From Prado023 sp036375875 (GTDB lineage Bacteria > Actinomycetota > Actinomycetes > S36-B12 > CAIYMF01), in assembly GCA_036375875.1 (NCBI GenBank), contig DASVBK010000246.1:1-48997 (forward strand): a stretch of 48,997 nt of DNA, written 5' to 3'. A program made the position numbers and the translations under genes. This document shows, piece after piece, positions 26,603 to 36,046 of this stretch (its first letter is position 1; every line of letters begins with the position of its first letter). The notes under the pieces are model-generated. The model worked only from the letters and a program-made list of their open reading frames with translations. It was not told where the DNA came from and did not search any database.

Positions 26603-27996
26603 CCACCAGCTCGCTGTCCTTCACCGAGCCCGGCGACGATGCGCTGGCCGACCTGGCGCGCGACCGGCTCTGGATGCACTTCACGCGGCACTCGGTCTAC
26701 GCCGCCGGCGGCCACGTGCCGGTCATCGTGCGCGGCGAGGGGGCGCGCATCTGGGACGACCAGGGTCGCTCCTACCTCGACGGCCTGGCCGGGCTGTTCG
26801 TGGTGCAGGTCGGCCACGGCCGCCAGGAGCTCGCCCAGGCCGCGGCCAAGCAGGCCGAGACGCTGGCGTTCTTCCCGCTGTGGTCGTACGCCCACCCGAC
26901 TGCCATCGAGCTGGCCGACCGCCTGGCCCAGCTCGCTCCCGCGGACATCAACCGCACGTTCTTCACCACCGGGGGCGGTGAGGCCGTCGAGTCGGCCTGG
27001 AAGCTGGCCAAGCAGTACTTCAAGCTGACCGGCAAGCCCACCAAGCACAAGGTCATCAGCCGCGCGGTGGCCTACCACGGCACGCCGCAGGGCGCCCTGA
27101 GCATCACCGGCATCCCGGCGGCCAAGGCCGCGTTCGAGCCCCTGGTCCCGGGCGCGCACAAGGTGCCCAACACCAACTTCTACCGCGCCCAGGCGCACGC
27201 CGACGACCTCCCGGCCTTCGGCCGTTGGGCCGCCGACCGCATCGCCGAGGCCATCGAGTTCGAGGGCCCGGACACCGTTGCCGCGGTGTTCCTCGAGCCC
27301 GTGCAGAACTCCGGCGGCTGCTTCCCCCCGCCGCCGGGCTACCTCGAGCGCGTCCGCGAGATCTGCGACACCTACGACGTGCTCCTGGTCGCCGACGAGA
27401 CCATCTGCGCCATGGGCCGCATCGGCGACTGGTTCGCGATGAACCGGTTCGGCGTGCAGCCCGACATCATCACGTTCGCGAAGGGCCTGACCTCCGGGTA
27501 CGCCCCGCTCGGCGCGATGATGGTCCACGACCGCCTGTTCGAGCCGTTCAGCAGGGGCACGAACACGTTCCTGCACGGGTACACCTGGGGCGGCCATCCG
27601 GTCTCGTGCGCGGTGGCGCTGGCCAACCTCGACATCTTCGAGCGCGAGGGCCTCAACGCGCACGTGCGGGCCAACGAGGGCGCGTTCCGCACCACGCTCG
27701 AGCGGCTGCTCGACCTGCCGATCGTCGGTGACGTGCGCGGCGCCGGGTACTTCTACGGCATCGAGCTGGTGAAGGACAAGGCCACGAGGCAGACGTTCGA
27801 CGACGCCGAGTCCGAGCGGCTGCTGCGCGGGTTCCTCTCCAAGGCCCTGTTCGACGCCGGGCTGTACTGCCGCGCCGACGATCGGGGCGACCCGGTCATC
27901 CAGCTGGCGCCGCCACTGATCGTGGGGCAGGCGGAGTTCGACGAGATCGAGCAGATCCTGCGCGCGGTGCTCACCGAGGGCATGGAGCTGCTCTAG
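26599..27996 (+). CDS. Class III aminotransferase, probable diamine (putrescine)-pyruvate type
   Basis: A 465-residue PLP enzyme with FFTTGGGEAVESAWKLAKQY, AVAYHGTPQGALSITG, LVADETICAMGRIGDWF and the Schiff-base Lys in FAKGLTSGYAPLGA (about residue 295). The LTSGYAPLGA form and HGYTWGGHPVSCAVAL ending are shared by the SpuC/beta-alanine-pyruvate aminotransferase group, unlike the GabT-type enzyme at 4543. It should remove the first amino group of putrescine or cadaverine using pyruvate. It overlaps the lrp stop and is followed directly (no gap) by the flavin-binding protein gene. Exact amine donor is inferred from context. Confidence 0.85.
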   Translation: MTTSSLSFTEPGDDALADLARDRLWMHFTRHSVYAAGGHVPVIVRGEGARIWDDQGRSYLDGLAGLFVVQVGHGRQELAQAAAKQAETLAFFPLWSYAHPTAIELADRLAQLAPADINRTFFTTGGGEAVESAWKLAKQYFKLTGKPTKHKVISRAVAYHGTPQGALSITGIPAAKAAFEPLVPGAHKVPNTNFYRAQAHADDLPAFGRWAADRIAEAIEFEGPDTVAAVFLEPVQNSGGCFPPPPGYLERVREICDTYDVLLVADETICAMGRIGDWFAMNRFGVQPDIITFAKGLTSGYAPLGAMMVHDRLFEPFSRGTNTFLHGYTWGGHPVSCAVALANLDIFEREGLNAHVRANEGAFRTTLERLLDLPIVGDVRGAGYFYGIELVKDKATRQTFDDAESERLLRGFLSKALFDAGLYCRADDRGDPVIQLAPPLIVGQAEFDEIEQILRAVLTEGMELL

Positions 27997-28644
27997 ATGA
28001 CCGGGCGCACCGCGTTCACGCGCAAGGCCGACCGCGGCTCGCACGACCGGCTGGCGGCCGACGCGATCCTCGCCGAGGCCCTGGTCGGGCACCTCGGCTT
28101 CGCGGACGCCACCGGCGCCCCGATGGTGCTGCCCGTGGCGATCGCCCGGGACGGCGACCGGGTGCTGTTCCACGGCTCCACCGGCTCCCGGCTGTTCCGG
28201 ACCCTGGCCACGGGGGTACCGGCCTGCTTGACCGTGACCCTGCTTGACGGGCTGGTGCTGGCCCGCAGCGCCTTCGAGTCGAGCATGAACTACCGCAGCC
28301 TGGTCGTGGTCGGCTCGTGCGAGGTGGTGTCCGGTGACGACCAGTGGCATGCCCTGCAGGTGATCACCGAGCACCTCACGCCCGGCCGGTGGGCCCAGCT
28401 GCGGCCCATGACGGCCAAGGAGGTCGCGGCCACGATGGTGCTCGCGCTGCCGCTCACCGAGTTCTCGGTGAAGGCCAGGACCGGTGGCACGGACGAGCCG
28501 CTGGAGGACCGCGACTGGCCGACCTGGGCAGGTCAGCTCCCCGTCGTGGTGGGCACCGCCACCCCGATCCCCCAGCCGGACCTCCCCGCGGGTGTCCCGG
28601 CCCCGATCGCACCGCGCGGGCTCGGCGGCCCGGGGGCGCTGTGA
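27997..28644 (+). CDS. Pyridoxamine-5'-phosphate-oxidase-like flavin-binding protein
   Basis: A 215-residue protein with the split-barrel flavin-binding fold of the Pyridox_ox_2 type: TRKADRGSHD at the start, LGFADATGAPMVLPVAIARDGDRVLFHGS and SSMNYRSLVVVGSCEVV. It lacks the features of true PdxH, so it is probably an FMN-, F420- or haem-binding member with unknown activity. The ATG follows the aminotransferase stop with no gap, and the stop overlaps the next gene (GTGA). Its place between a PLP aminotransferase and a flavin oxidase suggests a part in the same pathway, perhaps cofactor handling or an accessory oxidation. That is inference. Confidence 0.8.
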   Translation: MTGRTAFTRKADRGSHDRLAADAILAEALVGHLGFADATGAPMVLPVAIARDGDRVLFHGSTGSRLFRTLATGVPACLTVTLLDGLVLARSAFESSMNYRSLVVVGSCEVVSGDDQWHALQVITEHLTPGRWAQLRPMTAKEVAATMVLALPLTEFSVKARTGGTDEPLEDRDWPTWAGQLPVVVGTATPIPQPDLPAGVPAPIAPRGLGGPGAL

Positions 28645-30023
28645 GTCCAGCTGACCCGCGCGGACTCTCGCTCTGGTGGGACTCCCTCGGTGCACCGCCC
28701 CCGCCGCGCGCTGCGCTCGACGGCGATCTCGACGTCGACGTGGCGATCGTCGGCGCCGGGTACACCGGCCTGTGGACCGCGCACGCCCTGAGCATGGCGG
28801 CACCCGGCACCCGCATCGCGGTACTCGAGGCCGAGGTCGCCGGCTTCGGGGCCAGCGGCCGCAACGGTGGCTGGTGCTCGGCGCTGTTCCCTGCCTCGAT
28901 GGAGGCCATCGCGCGCCGGTCCTCCCGGGCCGCCGCACTGGCCATGCAGCACGCGATGCACGACACGGTCGACGAGGTGGGCCGCACGGCGGCCGTCGAG
29001 GGCCTGGCCATCGACTGGGCCAAGGGCGGCACGGTCACCCTGGCCCGCACCCCGGTGCAGCTGGCCCGGCTACGGGCCCAGGTCGAGCACTGGCGCTCGT
29101 GGGGCTTCGGCGCCGACGACTACCGGCTGCTCGACGCCGCGGAGGCCTCCGCCCGGGTCGGCGCGAGCGACGTGCTCGGGGCGCTGGTCACCCCGCACTG
29201 TGCGGCGATCCAGCCGGCGAAGCTGGTGCGCGGCCTGGCTGAGGCCCTGGAACGCCGTGGCGTGCGGGTGTACGAGCACTCGCCGGCGACCTCGATCGAG
29301 CCTGGCGTGGTGCGGACCCCCCGCGGCGATGTCCGGGCGCCCTACGTGGTGCGCGCGACGGAGGCCTTCACCGCCCGGCTGCGCGGGCACCGCCGGACGC
29401 TGATGCCGGTCTACTCGCTCATGCTCGCCACGGAGCCGCTGCCCGCGGACGTATGGGATGCGGTTGGCCTGGCGCAGCGCGAGACGTTCAACGACGCCCG
29501 GCACCTGATCATCTACGGCCAGCGCACCGCCGACGACCGCCTGGCGTTCGGCGGCCGCGGTGCCCCCTACCACTTCGGCTCGCGCATCGAGCCCCACTTC
29601 GACCGGGTGCCCGCCGTGCACGAGGCCCTCTGGCGGACGCTCGTGGAGCTGTTCCCCACCGTCGCGCCCTACCGGGTCACTCACCGGTGGGGTGGCCCGC
29701 TCGGAATCCCCCGCGACTGGTACGCCTCGTGCGGGCTGGACCGGCGCACCGGCCTGGCGTGGGCCGGTGGGTACGTCGGCGACGGCGTCGGCACGTCGAA
29801 CCTGGCCGGGCGCACCCTGGCCGACCTGATCGTGGGCCGGCGCACGGAGCTCACCACCTTGCCCTGGGTGCAGCACCGCTCCCGCCGGTGGGAGCCCGAA
29901 CCGGTGCGCTGGTTCGGCGCCAACGGCGGGCTGGCCGTCATGAGCTCGGCCGACGCCGCCGAAGCCAGGACCGGGCGCCCGGCGCGGCGGGCCGAGCTGT
30001 TCGGGCGGTTCCTCGGCCACTGA
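28641..30023 (+). CDS. FAD-dependent oxidoreductase, DAO family (amine oxidase-like)
   Basis: A 460-residue DAO-family flavoprotein. The FAD motif VAIVGAGYTGLWTAHALS (about residues 34-51) is followed by VLEAEVAGFGASGRNGGWCSALFP and, near the end, GWAGGYVGDGVGTSNLAGRTLADL. The start is GTG 28641, inside the preceding stop (GTGA), so it is translationally coupled. It is a distant paralogue of the protein at 11956-13377. The family oxidises secondary or primary amines with O2; a diamine or an N-methylated amine is plausible here. The operon lrp-aminotransferase-flavoprotein-oxidase ends with this gene. Confidence 0.85.
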   Translation: MSPADPRGLSLWWDSLGAPPPPRAALDGDLDVDVAIVGAGYTGLWTAHALSMAAPGTRIAVLEAEVAGFGASGRNGGWCSALFPASMEAIARRSSRAAALAMQHAMHDTVDEVGRTAAVEGLAIDWAKGGTVTLARTPVQLARLRAQVEHWRSWGFGADDYRLLDAAEASARVGASDVLGALVTPHCAAIQPAKLVRGLAEALERRGVRVYEHSPATSIEPGVVRTPRGDVRAPYVVRATEAFTARLRGHRRTLMPVYSLMLATEPLPADVWDAVGLAQRETFNDARHLIIYGQRTADDRLAFGGRGAPYHFGSRIEPHFDRVPAVHEALWRTLVELFPTVAPYRVTHRWGGPLGIPRDWYASCGLDRRTGLAWAGGYVGDGVGTSNLAGRTLADLIVGRRTELTTLPWVQHRSRRWEPEPVRWFGANGGLAVMSSADAAEARTGRPARRAELFGRFLGH

Positions 30024-30312
30024 GCGCAAACCCACGGCCATCCTGCCGCCAACCGCGGGCGAATCGACATTGCCACTGGTCCCCAGCCCGGGTGCCGGCC
30101 GACCCGCAGGCGCATTCCACCCAAGATCGGGAGCCCCGACCCAGGGATGGTGGGAAGCCCCTGCGACTGCTCGTTGCGCCGGCGCCGTGGCCGCCGGACA
30201 TGTCGATTCCCCCCGCTGGTCCGCTTCACGCCAGGCCGGGCCGGCATGGCTCCGACCACGCGGGCGAGCAGGTGGCGCCCCCGCATTGAGTCAGCCCAGT
30301 CCCGGGACCACG
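30024..30312. other. Intergenic region upstream of putA
   Basis: About 289 bases between the oxidase gene and putA, both plus-strand. Slightly less GC-rich near 30060-30080. I see no clean terminator or operator and no small gene. It presumably carries the putA promoter. Confidence 0.4.
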
Positions 30313-33300
30313 ATGGTCACCGTGAACACCAGCGCCATGCCGCCCGCCCCTGCCGAGCTCCTCGCTCCCCTTCCCGATGCCGATCGCGTCGTCGATCGCG
30401 CGGTGGGCCGTGCCTCACGCTGGATGACCGAGGCCGAGGGGCTGCGCACCCGCCGCGAGAAGGCCAACCGGCGCCGTCTCACCAGGCTGCTGCGCGACCC
30501 AGCCGGCCTGCCGGTGACGATGGCGCTCACCGACGAGGTGATGCGGATCTCGGCGTCATCGCGCGCCGCGGCCACGCTGCGCGACGCCGCGGCCTCGTCG
30601 AACCCCCGGGCGCTCGGCGTGCGCGATCACGTGGGCCTGCGCGCCCTGGCCCCGATCTCGAAGCTGGCCCCGGGGCCCTCGATGCAGCTCGTCCACTGGC
30701 AGATCCGCGACGCCTCCAAGGGGATCATCCTGCCCGCGGAGCGCGAGCCGCTGCGCAAGCACCTGGCCCGGCGCGCCAAGGACGGCGCGCGCCTGAACAT
30801 CAACGTGCTCGGCGAGGCGGTGCTCGGCGAGGACGAGGCCCACCACCGCCTCGAGCGGGTCATCGAGATGCTCACCCGGCCCGAGGTCAGCTACATCAGC
30901 GTGAAGATCTCGGCCATCGCCGCCCAACTCAGCACCTATGACCATGCCGGGTCGGTGGACCGGGTGTCGCAGCGGCTGCGCCAGCTGTACCGCGCTGCCG
31001 CGGCGACCACCCCGCGCACCTTCGTCAACCTCGACATGGAGGAGTACCGCGACCTCACCCTGACCATCGACGCCTTCACCCGGGTGCTCGACGAGCCGGA
31101 CTTCCGTGATGTCGAGGCCGGCATCGTGCTGCAGGCCTACCTGCCGGAGTGCCACGCCGAGTTCGAGGGCCTGGTGGCGTGGGCGCAGCGACGCCGTGCT
31201 GCCGGTGGGGCGCCGATCAAGATCCGCATCGTGAAGGGCGCCAACCTCGCGATGGAGTCCTGCGAGGCGCAGCTGCACGGCTGGTCGGCGGCACCGTACG
31301 GCTCGAAGGCGGACGTCGACGCCTCCTGGAAGCGCGTCGTCGACGTCGCGCTGCGCCCCGAGCACGCTGACGCCGTGCGCATCGGCATCGCCAGCCACAA
31401 CCTGTTCGACCTCGCCTGGGCCCTGGAGGTGGCCGCGGAGCGCGGCGTGTCGGACCAGGTCGACATCGAGATGCTCGAGGGCATGGCCAACGCCGAAGCC
31501 CTGGCGATCATCCACGACATCGGCTCGGTGCTGCTCTACGCGCCGGTCACCGCGCACGACGACTTCGCCTCGGCGGTCGCGTACCTCGTCCGCCGGCTCG
31601 ACGAGAACACCGCACCCGAGAACTTCCTGCGCGCGTCGTTCAGCCTCACCGTCGGCTCGCCGACATTCGCCGAGCAGGAGCGCCGGTTCCGTGAGGCCGT
31701 GGCGGCGCGCCACGCGGTCGGCACGGAGTCCCGCCGGCACGGCCCGCCGGCGCCGGCGGCCTCGGCCCCCCAGCCCGAGGCCCCCTTCCACAACGCGCCG
31801 GAGACCGACATCACCCGGCCCGAGGAGCGCGCCGAGATCCTCACCGCCCTGCAGCGCCACACGCCGGGCTGGGGCCGGGCCATCCCCGTGGTGGTCGACG
31901 GGGTCGAGCACGACGATGGCATCGTCGACGGGCGCAACCCGAGCGCGGACGGCGCGGTCTGGTACTCCACCACGGTGGCCACCCATGCGGCGGTCGACGA
32001 GGCCGTGGCCGTCGGCGCCGCGGCGGTCCCCGGCTGGGACGGCCGCGGCCCGCGTGAGCGCGCCCGGCTGCTGTGGGAGGCGGCCCGGATCATGGGTGAG
32101 CAGCGCCACGACACCCTGGCGGTCATGGCCCTCGACGCGGGCAAGACCATCGACCAGGGGATCCCGGAGATCTCCGAGGCGATCGACTTCGCCCGCTTCT
32201 ACGCCACGTCCGCGATCCGAACGCTGGAGTCCGGCGCCGCGAGCAGCCCGGTCGGCGTGGTGGTCGTCGTCCCGCCGTGGAACTTCCCGTACGCGATCCC
32301 GGCCGGCGGGGTGCTGGCCGCCCTGGCGGCCGGCAACGCCGTGATCCTCAAGCCCGCCCCCGAGACCGTCGCGACGGCGTGGCTGCTGGTCCAGCAACTG
32401 TGGCAGGCCGGCGTGCCCCGCGACGTGCTGCAGTTCGTGCCCACCCGAGATGACGAGGTGGGCCAGCATCTGGTGACCCATCCGGGCGTTGCCGCGGTGG
32501 TGCTCACCGGGTCGTTCGCGACGGCCCGGTTGTTCACCTCCTGGAAGCCGGAGATCCGGCTCATGGCCGAGACGTCGGGCAAGAACGCATTGCTCATCTC
32601 GGCGACGGCCGACCTCGACGCGGCGGTGAAGGACCTCGTCGCCTCCGCGTTCGGCCACGCGGGCCAGAAGTGCTCCGCGGCGAGCCTGGCGATCGTCGAG
32701 GCCTCGGTGTACGACAACCCGGCGTTCTTCCGGCAGCTGCGTGACGCCGTGACCACCGAGCACGTCGGCGGCGGGCCTGACCCGGCCACCGTCATCGGCC
32801 CGCTCATCCGCCCCGCGGAGGGCCCGCTGCAGCGCGCGCTCACGACGCTCGACGCCGGCGAGTCCTGGCTGGTGACCCCGCGCCAGCTCGACGAGACCGG
32901 GCACCTGTGGAGCCCGGGCGTGAAGATCGGGGTGCAGCCGGGCTCCTGGAGCCACCGCACCGAGTGGTTCGGCCCGGTGCTCGGGGTCATGCGGGCGCCC
33001 GACCTCGACACCGCCATCACCTGGCAGAACGCCGTCGAGTACGGCCTCACCGCGGGCCTGCATGCCCTCGACACCCACGAGTGCGAGACCTGGCTCGAGC
33101 GCATCGAGGCGGGCAACGTCTACGTCAACCGGGGCACGACCGGCGCGATCGTCAACCGCCAGCCCTTCGGCGGCTGGAAGAAGTCGGCGGTCGGTCCGAC
33201 GGCGAAGGCCGGCGGCGAGCAGTACGTGGCGTGCCTGCGCGACTGGGCGCCCAGCGACTGCGGGCTGTCGGTCGAGGACGTGGCGGCGTGGTGGGAGGCG

Positions 33301-33759
33301 ATCGGCTCGCGGGCCAGGGACCTCACGGGCCTGAGCGTCGAGCGCAACCTCGTACGCTTCCGCCCGCTGCCCAAGCCGGTGCTGGTGCGGGTGGACGAGG
33401 CCACCCGCGCCGAGTACCTGGCCTCGGTGCGGATGCTCGCCGCGCGGACCGGCACCCCGATCGTGCTCAGCGCGGCGACCTCGCGTGGGGCCGACACCGT
33501 CGTGGAGTCCCTGGCGGCCGCGCGGGCGCGCGTGGCGTCCGGGTCGGTGAGCCGCGTGCGCTGGCTCTCGGGCGAGGACCCCGGCGACCTGGTGCTGGTT
33601 GCCCTGGACGCCGGGATCAGCGTCGACCGGCGAGCGGTTGCCGGCAGCGTGGCCGTCGAGGCCCCCCGGTGGCTGCACGAGCAGAGCGTGTGCATCACCG
33701 CCCACCGCTACGGCAACGTGGGCGCCGGCCCACAGCCCCGCGTGCCCGGGGAGCAGTGA
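30313..33759 (+). CDS. putA: Bifunctional proline dehydrogenase / L-glutamate-gamma-semialdehyde dehydrogenase
   Basis: An 1148-residue fusion that oxidises proline to glutamate. Residues about 95-455 form the FAD-binding PRODH barrel (ISVKISAIAAQL, QAYLPECHAEFEGL, IRIVKGANLAMESCEAQLHGW, LFDLAWAL). Residues about 520-1010 form the P5C dehydrogenase (VPPWNFPYAIPAGG, MAETSGKNALLIS with the base Glu, GHAGQKCSAASLAIV with nucleophile about Cys787, GAIVNRQPFGGWKKSAVG). A C-terminal piece of about 130 residues follows. There is no ribbon-helix-helix repressor domain at the N-terminus, so it is an enzyme only. ATG 30313 has a weak ribosome site. Product glutamate and NADH link it with the transaminases nearby. 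Confidence 0.94.
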   Translation: MVTVNTSAMPPAPAELLAPLPDADRVVDRAVGRASRWMTEAEGLRTRREKANRRRLTRLLRDPAGLPVTMALTDEVMRISASSRAAATLRDAAASSNPRALGVRDHVGLRALAPISKLAPGPSMQLVHWQIRDASKGIILPAEREPLRKHLARRAKDGARLNINVLGEAVLGEDEAHHRLERVIEMLTRPEVSYISVKISAIAAQLSTYDHAGSVDRVSQRLRQLYRAAAATTPRTFVNLDMEEYRDLTLTIDAFTRVLDEPDFRDVEAGIVLQAYLPECHAEFEGLVAWAQRRRAAGGAPIKIRIVKGANLAMESCEAQLHGWSAAPYGSKADVDASWKRVVDVALRPEHADAVRIGIASHNLFDLAWALEVAAERGVSDQVDIEMLEGMANAEALAIIHDIGSVLLYAPVTAHDDFASAVAYLVRRLDENTAPENFLRASFSLTVGSPTFAEQERRFREAVAARHAVGTESRRHGPPAPAASAPQPEAPFHNAPETDITRPEERAEILTALQRHTPGWGRAIPVVVDGVEHDDGIVDGRNPSADGAVWYSTTVATHAAVDEAVAVGAAAVPGWDGRGPRERARLLWEAARIMGEQRHDTLAVMALDAGKTIDQGIPEISEAIDFARFYATSAIRTLESGAASSPVGVVVVVPPWNFPYAIPAGGVLAALAAGNAVILKPAPETVATAWLLVQQLWQAGVPRDVLQFVPTRDDEVGQHLVTHPGVAAVVLTGSFATARLFTSWKPEIRLMAETSGKNALLISATADLDAAVKDLVASAFGHAGQKCSAASLAIVEASVYDNPAFFRQLRDAVTTEHVGGGPDPATVIGPLIRPAEGPLQRALTTLDAGESWLVTPRQLDETGHLWSPGVKIGVQPGSWSHRTEWFGPVLGVMRAPDLDTAITWQNAVEYGLTAGLHALDTHECETWLERIEAGNVYVNRGTTGAIVNRQPFGGWKKSAVGPTAKAGGEQYVACLRDWAPSDCGLSVEDVAAWWEAIGSRARDLTGLSVERNLVRFRPLPKPVLVRVDEATRAEYLASVRMLAARTGTPIVLSAATSRGADTVVESLAAARARVASGSVSRVRWLSGEDPGDLVLVALDAGISVDRRAVAGSVAVEAPRWLHEQSVCITAHRYGNVGAGPQPRVPGEQ

Positions 33760-33832
33760 GCGCAGGACGCTCGTGGACCGGGGGCCGAGGCCCGCGGGTT
33801 TCGCGGTGGCTCGACCCGGGTAGACCGTCGTG

Positions 33833-35101
33833 ATGCAGGCCTTCGTCGCGATCTTCCGCCATCCCGGCACCCGCGCGATGACGGCCTCGGCGTTCGTGGG
33901 TCGCTTCCCCATGGCCATGCTCGGCCTGGCGATGACCATGCTCGTGGTCGCCCAGACCGGCTCCTACGGCCGTGCCGGCGCCGTCGCCGCGTCCATCACC
34001 CTCGCCGGTGCGATCGGTGGTCCGATCGGCGCGAGGCTGGCCGACCGCTACGGCCAGCACCGGGCGATCCCCCCGCTCATCACCGTCCACATCCTCGCCG
34101 TGGCCAGCCTCACAGTGGCGGTCATGGCCGGCACCCCGATGCCGCTGTGGCTGGCCCTCGGCGTGCTCGCGGGCCTCACCGGCCCGAACCTCGGGGCGAT
34201 GGTGCGCACCCGGTGGGCCGGCATCGCCGACGGCCCCGACGAGCTCACCTCAGCGTTCGCCCTGGAGTCCACGCTGGACGAGGTCGCCTTCGTGCTCGGT
34301 CCGCCGCTGGCCACCGCCCTGGCCGTGGCCGTCGCGCCGTGGTCGGCCATCGCCACCGGCCTGCTGCTGGCCGCCGCGGGGGCGTCGACCCTCGCCGCAC
34401 AGCGGCGCACCGAGCCCCCGGCGGCCCGGCCCGCCGCCGCTGCGGGCCCGGGCATCTGGCGCTCCGGGACCTTGCAGGTGCTCACGCTGCTCATGGTCCT
34501 CATGGGCGCGATCTTCGGCGCCCTCGAGGTCGCCACCGTGGCCTTCGCGCAGGAGCGCGACGCGGTGGGCACGACCGGGGTGCTGCTGGGCATCTTCGCG
34601 CTGTCGAGCGGGCTCACGGGCCTGTACCTGGGGGCGCGACCCGGCGGCTGGCGCCTCTCCAGCCAGATCCTGGTCGGCACCGGGATGCTCGCCGTGGCAG
34701 CGGTCGTGCTGCCCTTCGCCCAGGGCCTGGCCGCCTACGCGGCCGGGATGTTCGCCGCGGGCCTGGGCGTCTCGGCGGTGATGATCGGCTCGATGCAGGT
34801 GATCGAACGCGCGCTGCCGCGCGCCCGGCTCACCGAGGCCCTCGCGCTGGCCATCTCCGGCGTGCTGGTGGGGTCGGCGGCTGCCGTGGCCCTGGCTGGC
34901 GCGCTGATCGACCTCGGCGGGTCAGCCTCGGGCATCGCGGTCGGATCCGTCGCGGCCCTCGTGGGCCTGCTGCTGGCGATCCTCACGCGGGCGCACCTGC
35001 GCCGCGCCGAGCAGCTGCCGCAGGCCGCCGACGCCCCGGACGACGCAGGGTCGGCACGCGAAGCTGCGCTGGACCAGCCAGCCGGCCACCGGGTCCGCTG
35101 A
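33833..35101 (+). CDS. MFS transporter
   Basis: A 422-residue, about 12-helix major facilitator protein. The loop GARLADRYGQHRAI between helices 2 and 3 is a form of the MFS motif A, and the protein opens with MQAFVAIFRHPGTRAMTASAFVGRFPMAM. A short basic/Ala tail ends it. Substrate cannot be inferred; the closest layout is of sugar- or drug-exporter-like actinobacterial MFS proteins. It follows putA by 73 bases on the same strand and its stop is nine bases from the convergent tesB stop. ATG 33833 or the GTG at 33830 may be the start. Confidence 0.82.
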   Translation: MQAFVAIFRHPGTRAMTASAFVGRFPMAMLGLAMTMLVVAQTGSYGRAGAVAASITLAGAIGGPIGARLADRYGQHRAIPPLITVHILAVASLTVAVMAGTPMPLWLALGVLAGLTGPNLGAMVRTRWAGIADGPDELTSAFALESTLDEVAFVLGPPLATALAVAVAPWSAIATGLLLAAAGASTLAAQRRTEPPAARPAAAAGPGIWRSGTLQVLTLLMVLMGAIFGALEVATVAFAQERDAVGTTGVLLGIFALSSGLTGLYLGARPGGWRLSSQILVGTGMLAVAAVVLPFAQGLAAYAAGMFAAGLGVSAVMIGSMQVIERALPRARLTEALALAISGVLVGSAAAVALAGALIDLGGSASGIAVGSVAALVGLLLAILTRAHLRRAEQLPQAADAPDDAGSAREAALDQPAGHRVR

Positions 35102-35110
35102 GCCCTCGCC

Positions 35111-36046
35111 TCAGGAACGCCCGAGCGGCTGGCCGGGGGTGGCAGCCTGCCGGAACAGGCCCTCCTGGGTGACCGAGACGAGCAGGTCACCAGTGGCATC
35201 GAACATCCGGCCCCGGGCGAACCCGAGGCCCCGATCAGCCGCCGGCGACTGCGTCACGTACAGCGTCCACTCGTCGGCGCGGTAGGGCCGGTGGAACCAC
35301 ATGGCGTGGTCGAGGCTGGCCACCTCCAGGTGCCCCGACCCCGACCAGTACCCGTGCCGGCGCTGCACCGCGTCGATGAGCGTGGCGTCCGACAGGTAGG
35401 TCGCGACGCACAGGTGCAGCAGGGGGTCCTCCGGCATGTCGCCGTCGGCCCGGAACCACAGGACGTCCTCGCCGGGGTAGTCCCCGCCGCCCTGCTGGGT
35501 CGGGTGGTCGACCAGCGCGTCGCCCCACCAGCTGACGATCCGCTCGGCGAACCCGCGCACCGGTCGGATGTCCAGCGGCATCGTGACGTCGCGCATGATC
35601 GCGGGCACCTCCTCGGTGGGGTGCGGGTCCATGAGCTCGCGCAGCGAGGGCAGGTCGTCCGCATGCGGCACCTGGGGGGCGCGGGTCGTGTGCACCACCA
35701 GGGCCGCCTCGGGCACGTGGAACGACGCCGACATCGCGAACGTGACCTTCCCGTGCTGGTGGGCCAGCACCCGGCGCACGCTGAACCCGCGGCCGTCGCG
35801 CATGCGCTCGACCCGGAACTCGACCGGCGCGGCGGGGTCGCCGGGCCGCAGGAAGTAGGCGTGCAGGGAGTGGACGTAGCGCTCGGGGTCCACCGTGCGG
35901 CCGGCGGCGACCAGGGCCTGCGCGGCAACCTGGCCGCCGAAGATCCGCGTGTAGGCGACCTCGCGGCTGGCACCCACGAAGACGTCGCCGGACCGCCGCT
36001 CGAGGTCCAGCAGGTCGAGCAGGCCGTCGATGGGTTGCCCGGTCAT
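35111..36046 (-). CDS. tesB: Acyl-CoA thioesterase II (TesB family)
   Basis: A 311-residue double hot-dog thioesterase. Family motifs are present: TRIFGGQVAAQALVAAGRTV with the start of the first hot-dog and SLHAYFLRPGD, and in the second half WFRADGDMPEDPLLHLCVATYLSDATLI and SLDHAMWFHRPYRADEW. The catalytic Asp-Thr/Gln group of TesB falls in these segments. It frees CoA from medium and long acyl-CoAs in the cytosol. It is divergent from the glutaryl-CoA-dehydrogenase-like operon, so it could share the palindrome-containing control region. ATG 36046 lacks a ribosome site. Confidence 0.92.
   Translation of the reverse strand: MTGQPIDGLLDLLDLERRSGDVFVGASREVAYTRIFGGQVAAQALVAAGRTVDPERYVHSLHAYFLRPGDPAAPVEFRVERMRDGRGFSVRRVLAHQHGKVTFAMSASFHVPEAALVVHTTRAPQVPHADDLPSLRELMDPHPTEEVPAIMRDVTMPLDIRPVRGFAERIVSWWGDALVDHPTQQGGGDYPGEDVLWFRADGDMPEDPLLHLCVATYLSDATLIDAVQRRHGYWSGSGHLEVASLDHAMWFHRPYRADEWTLYVTQSPAADRGLGFARGRMFDATGDLLVSVTQEGLFRQAATPGQPLGRS

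Noticed and set aside
26581..28938. A minus-strand open frame of 785 codons opposite the aminotransferase operon
   Set aside because: Antisense of well-marked genes; composition is Arg/Gly/His/Val rich without motifs.
28641..30023. Naming the DAO protein PuuB
   Set aside because: Family fits, but without a gamma-glutamylputrescine ligase or hydrolase nearby the substrate is not supported.
30556..33939. A minus-strand open frame of 1127 codons opposite putA
   Set aside because: It is the antisense of the proline-dehydrogenase/P5C-dehydrogenase gene and has no domain motifs.
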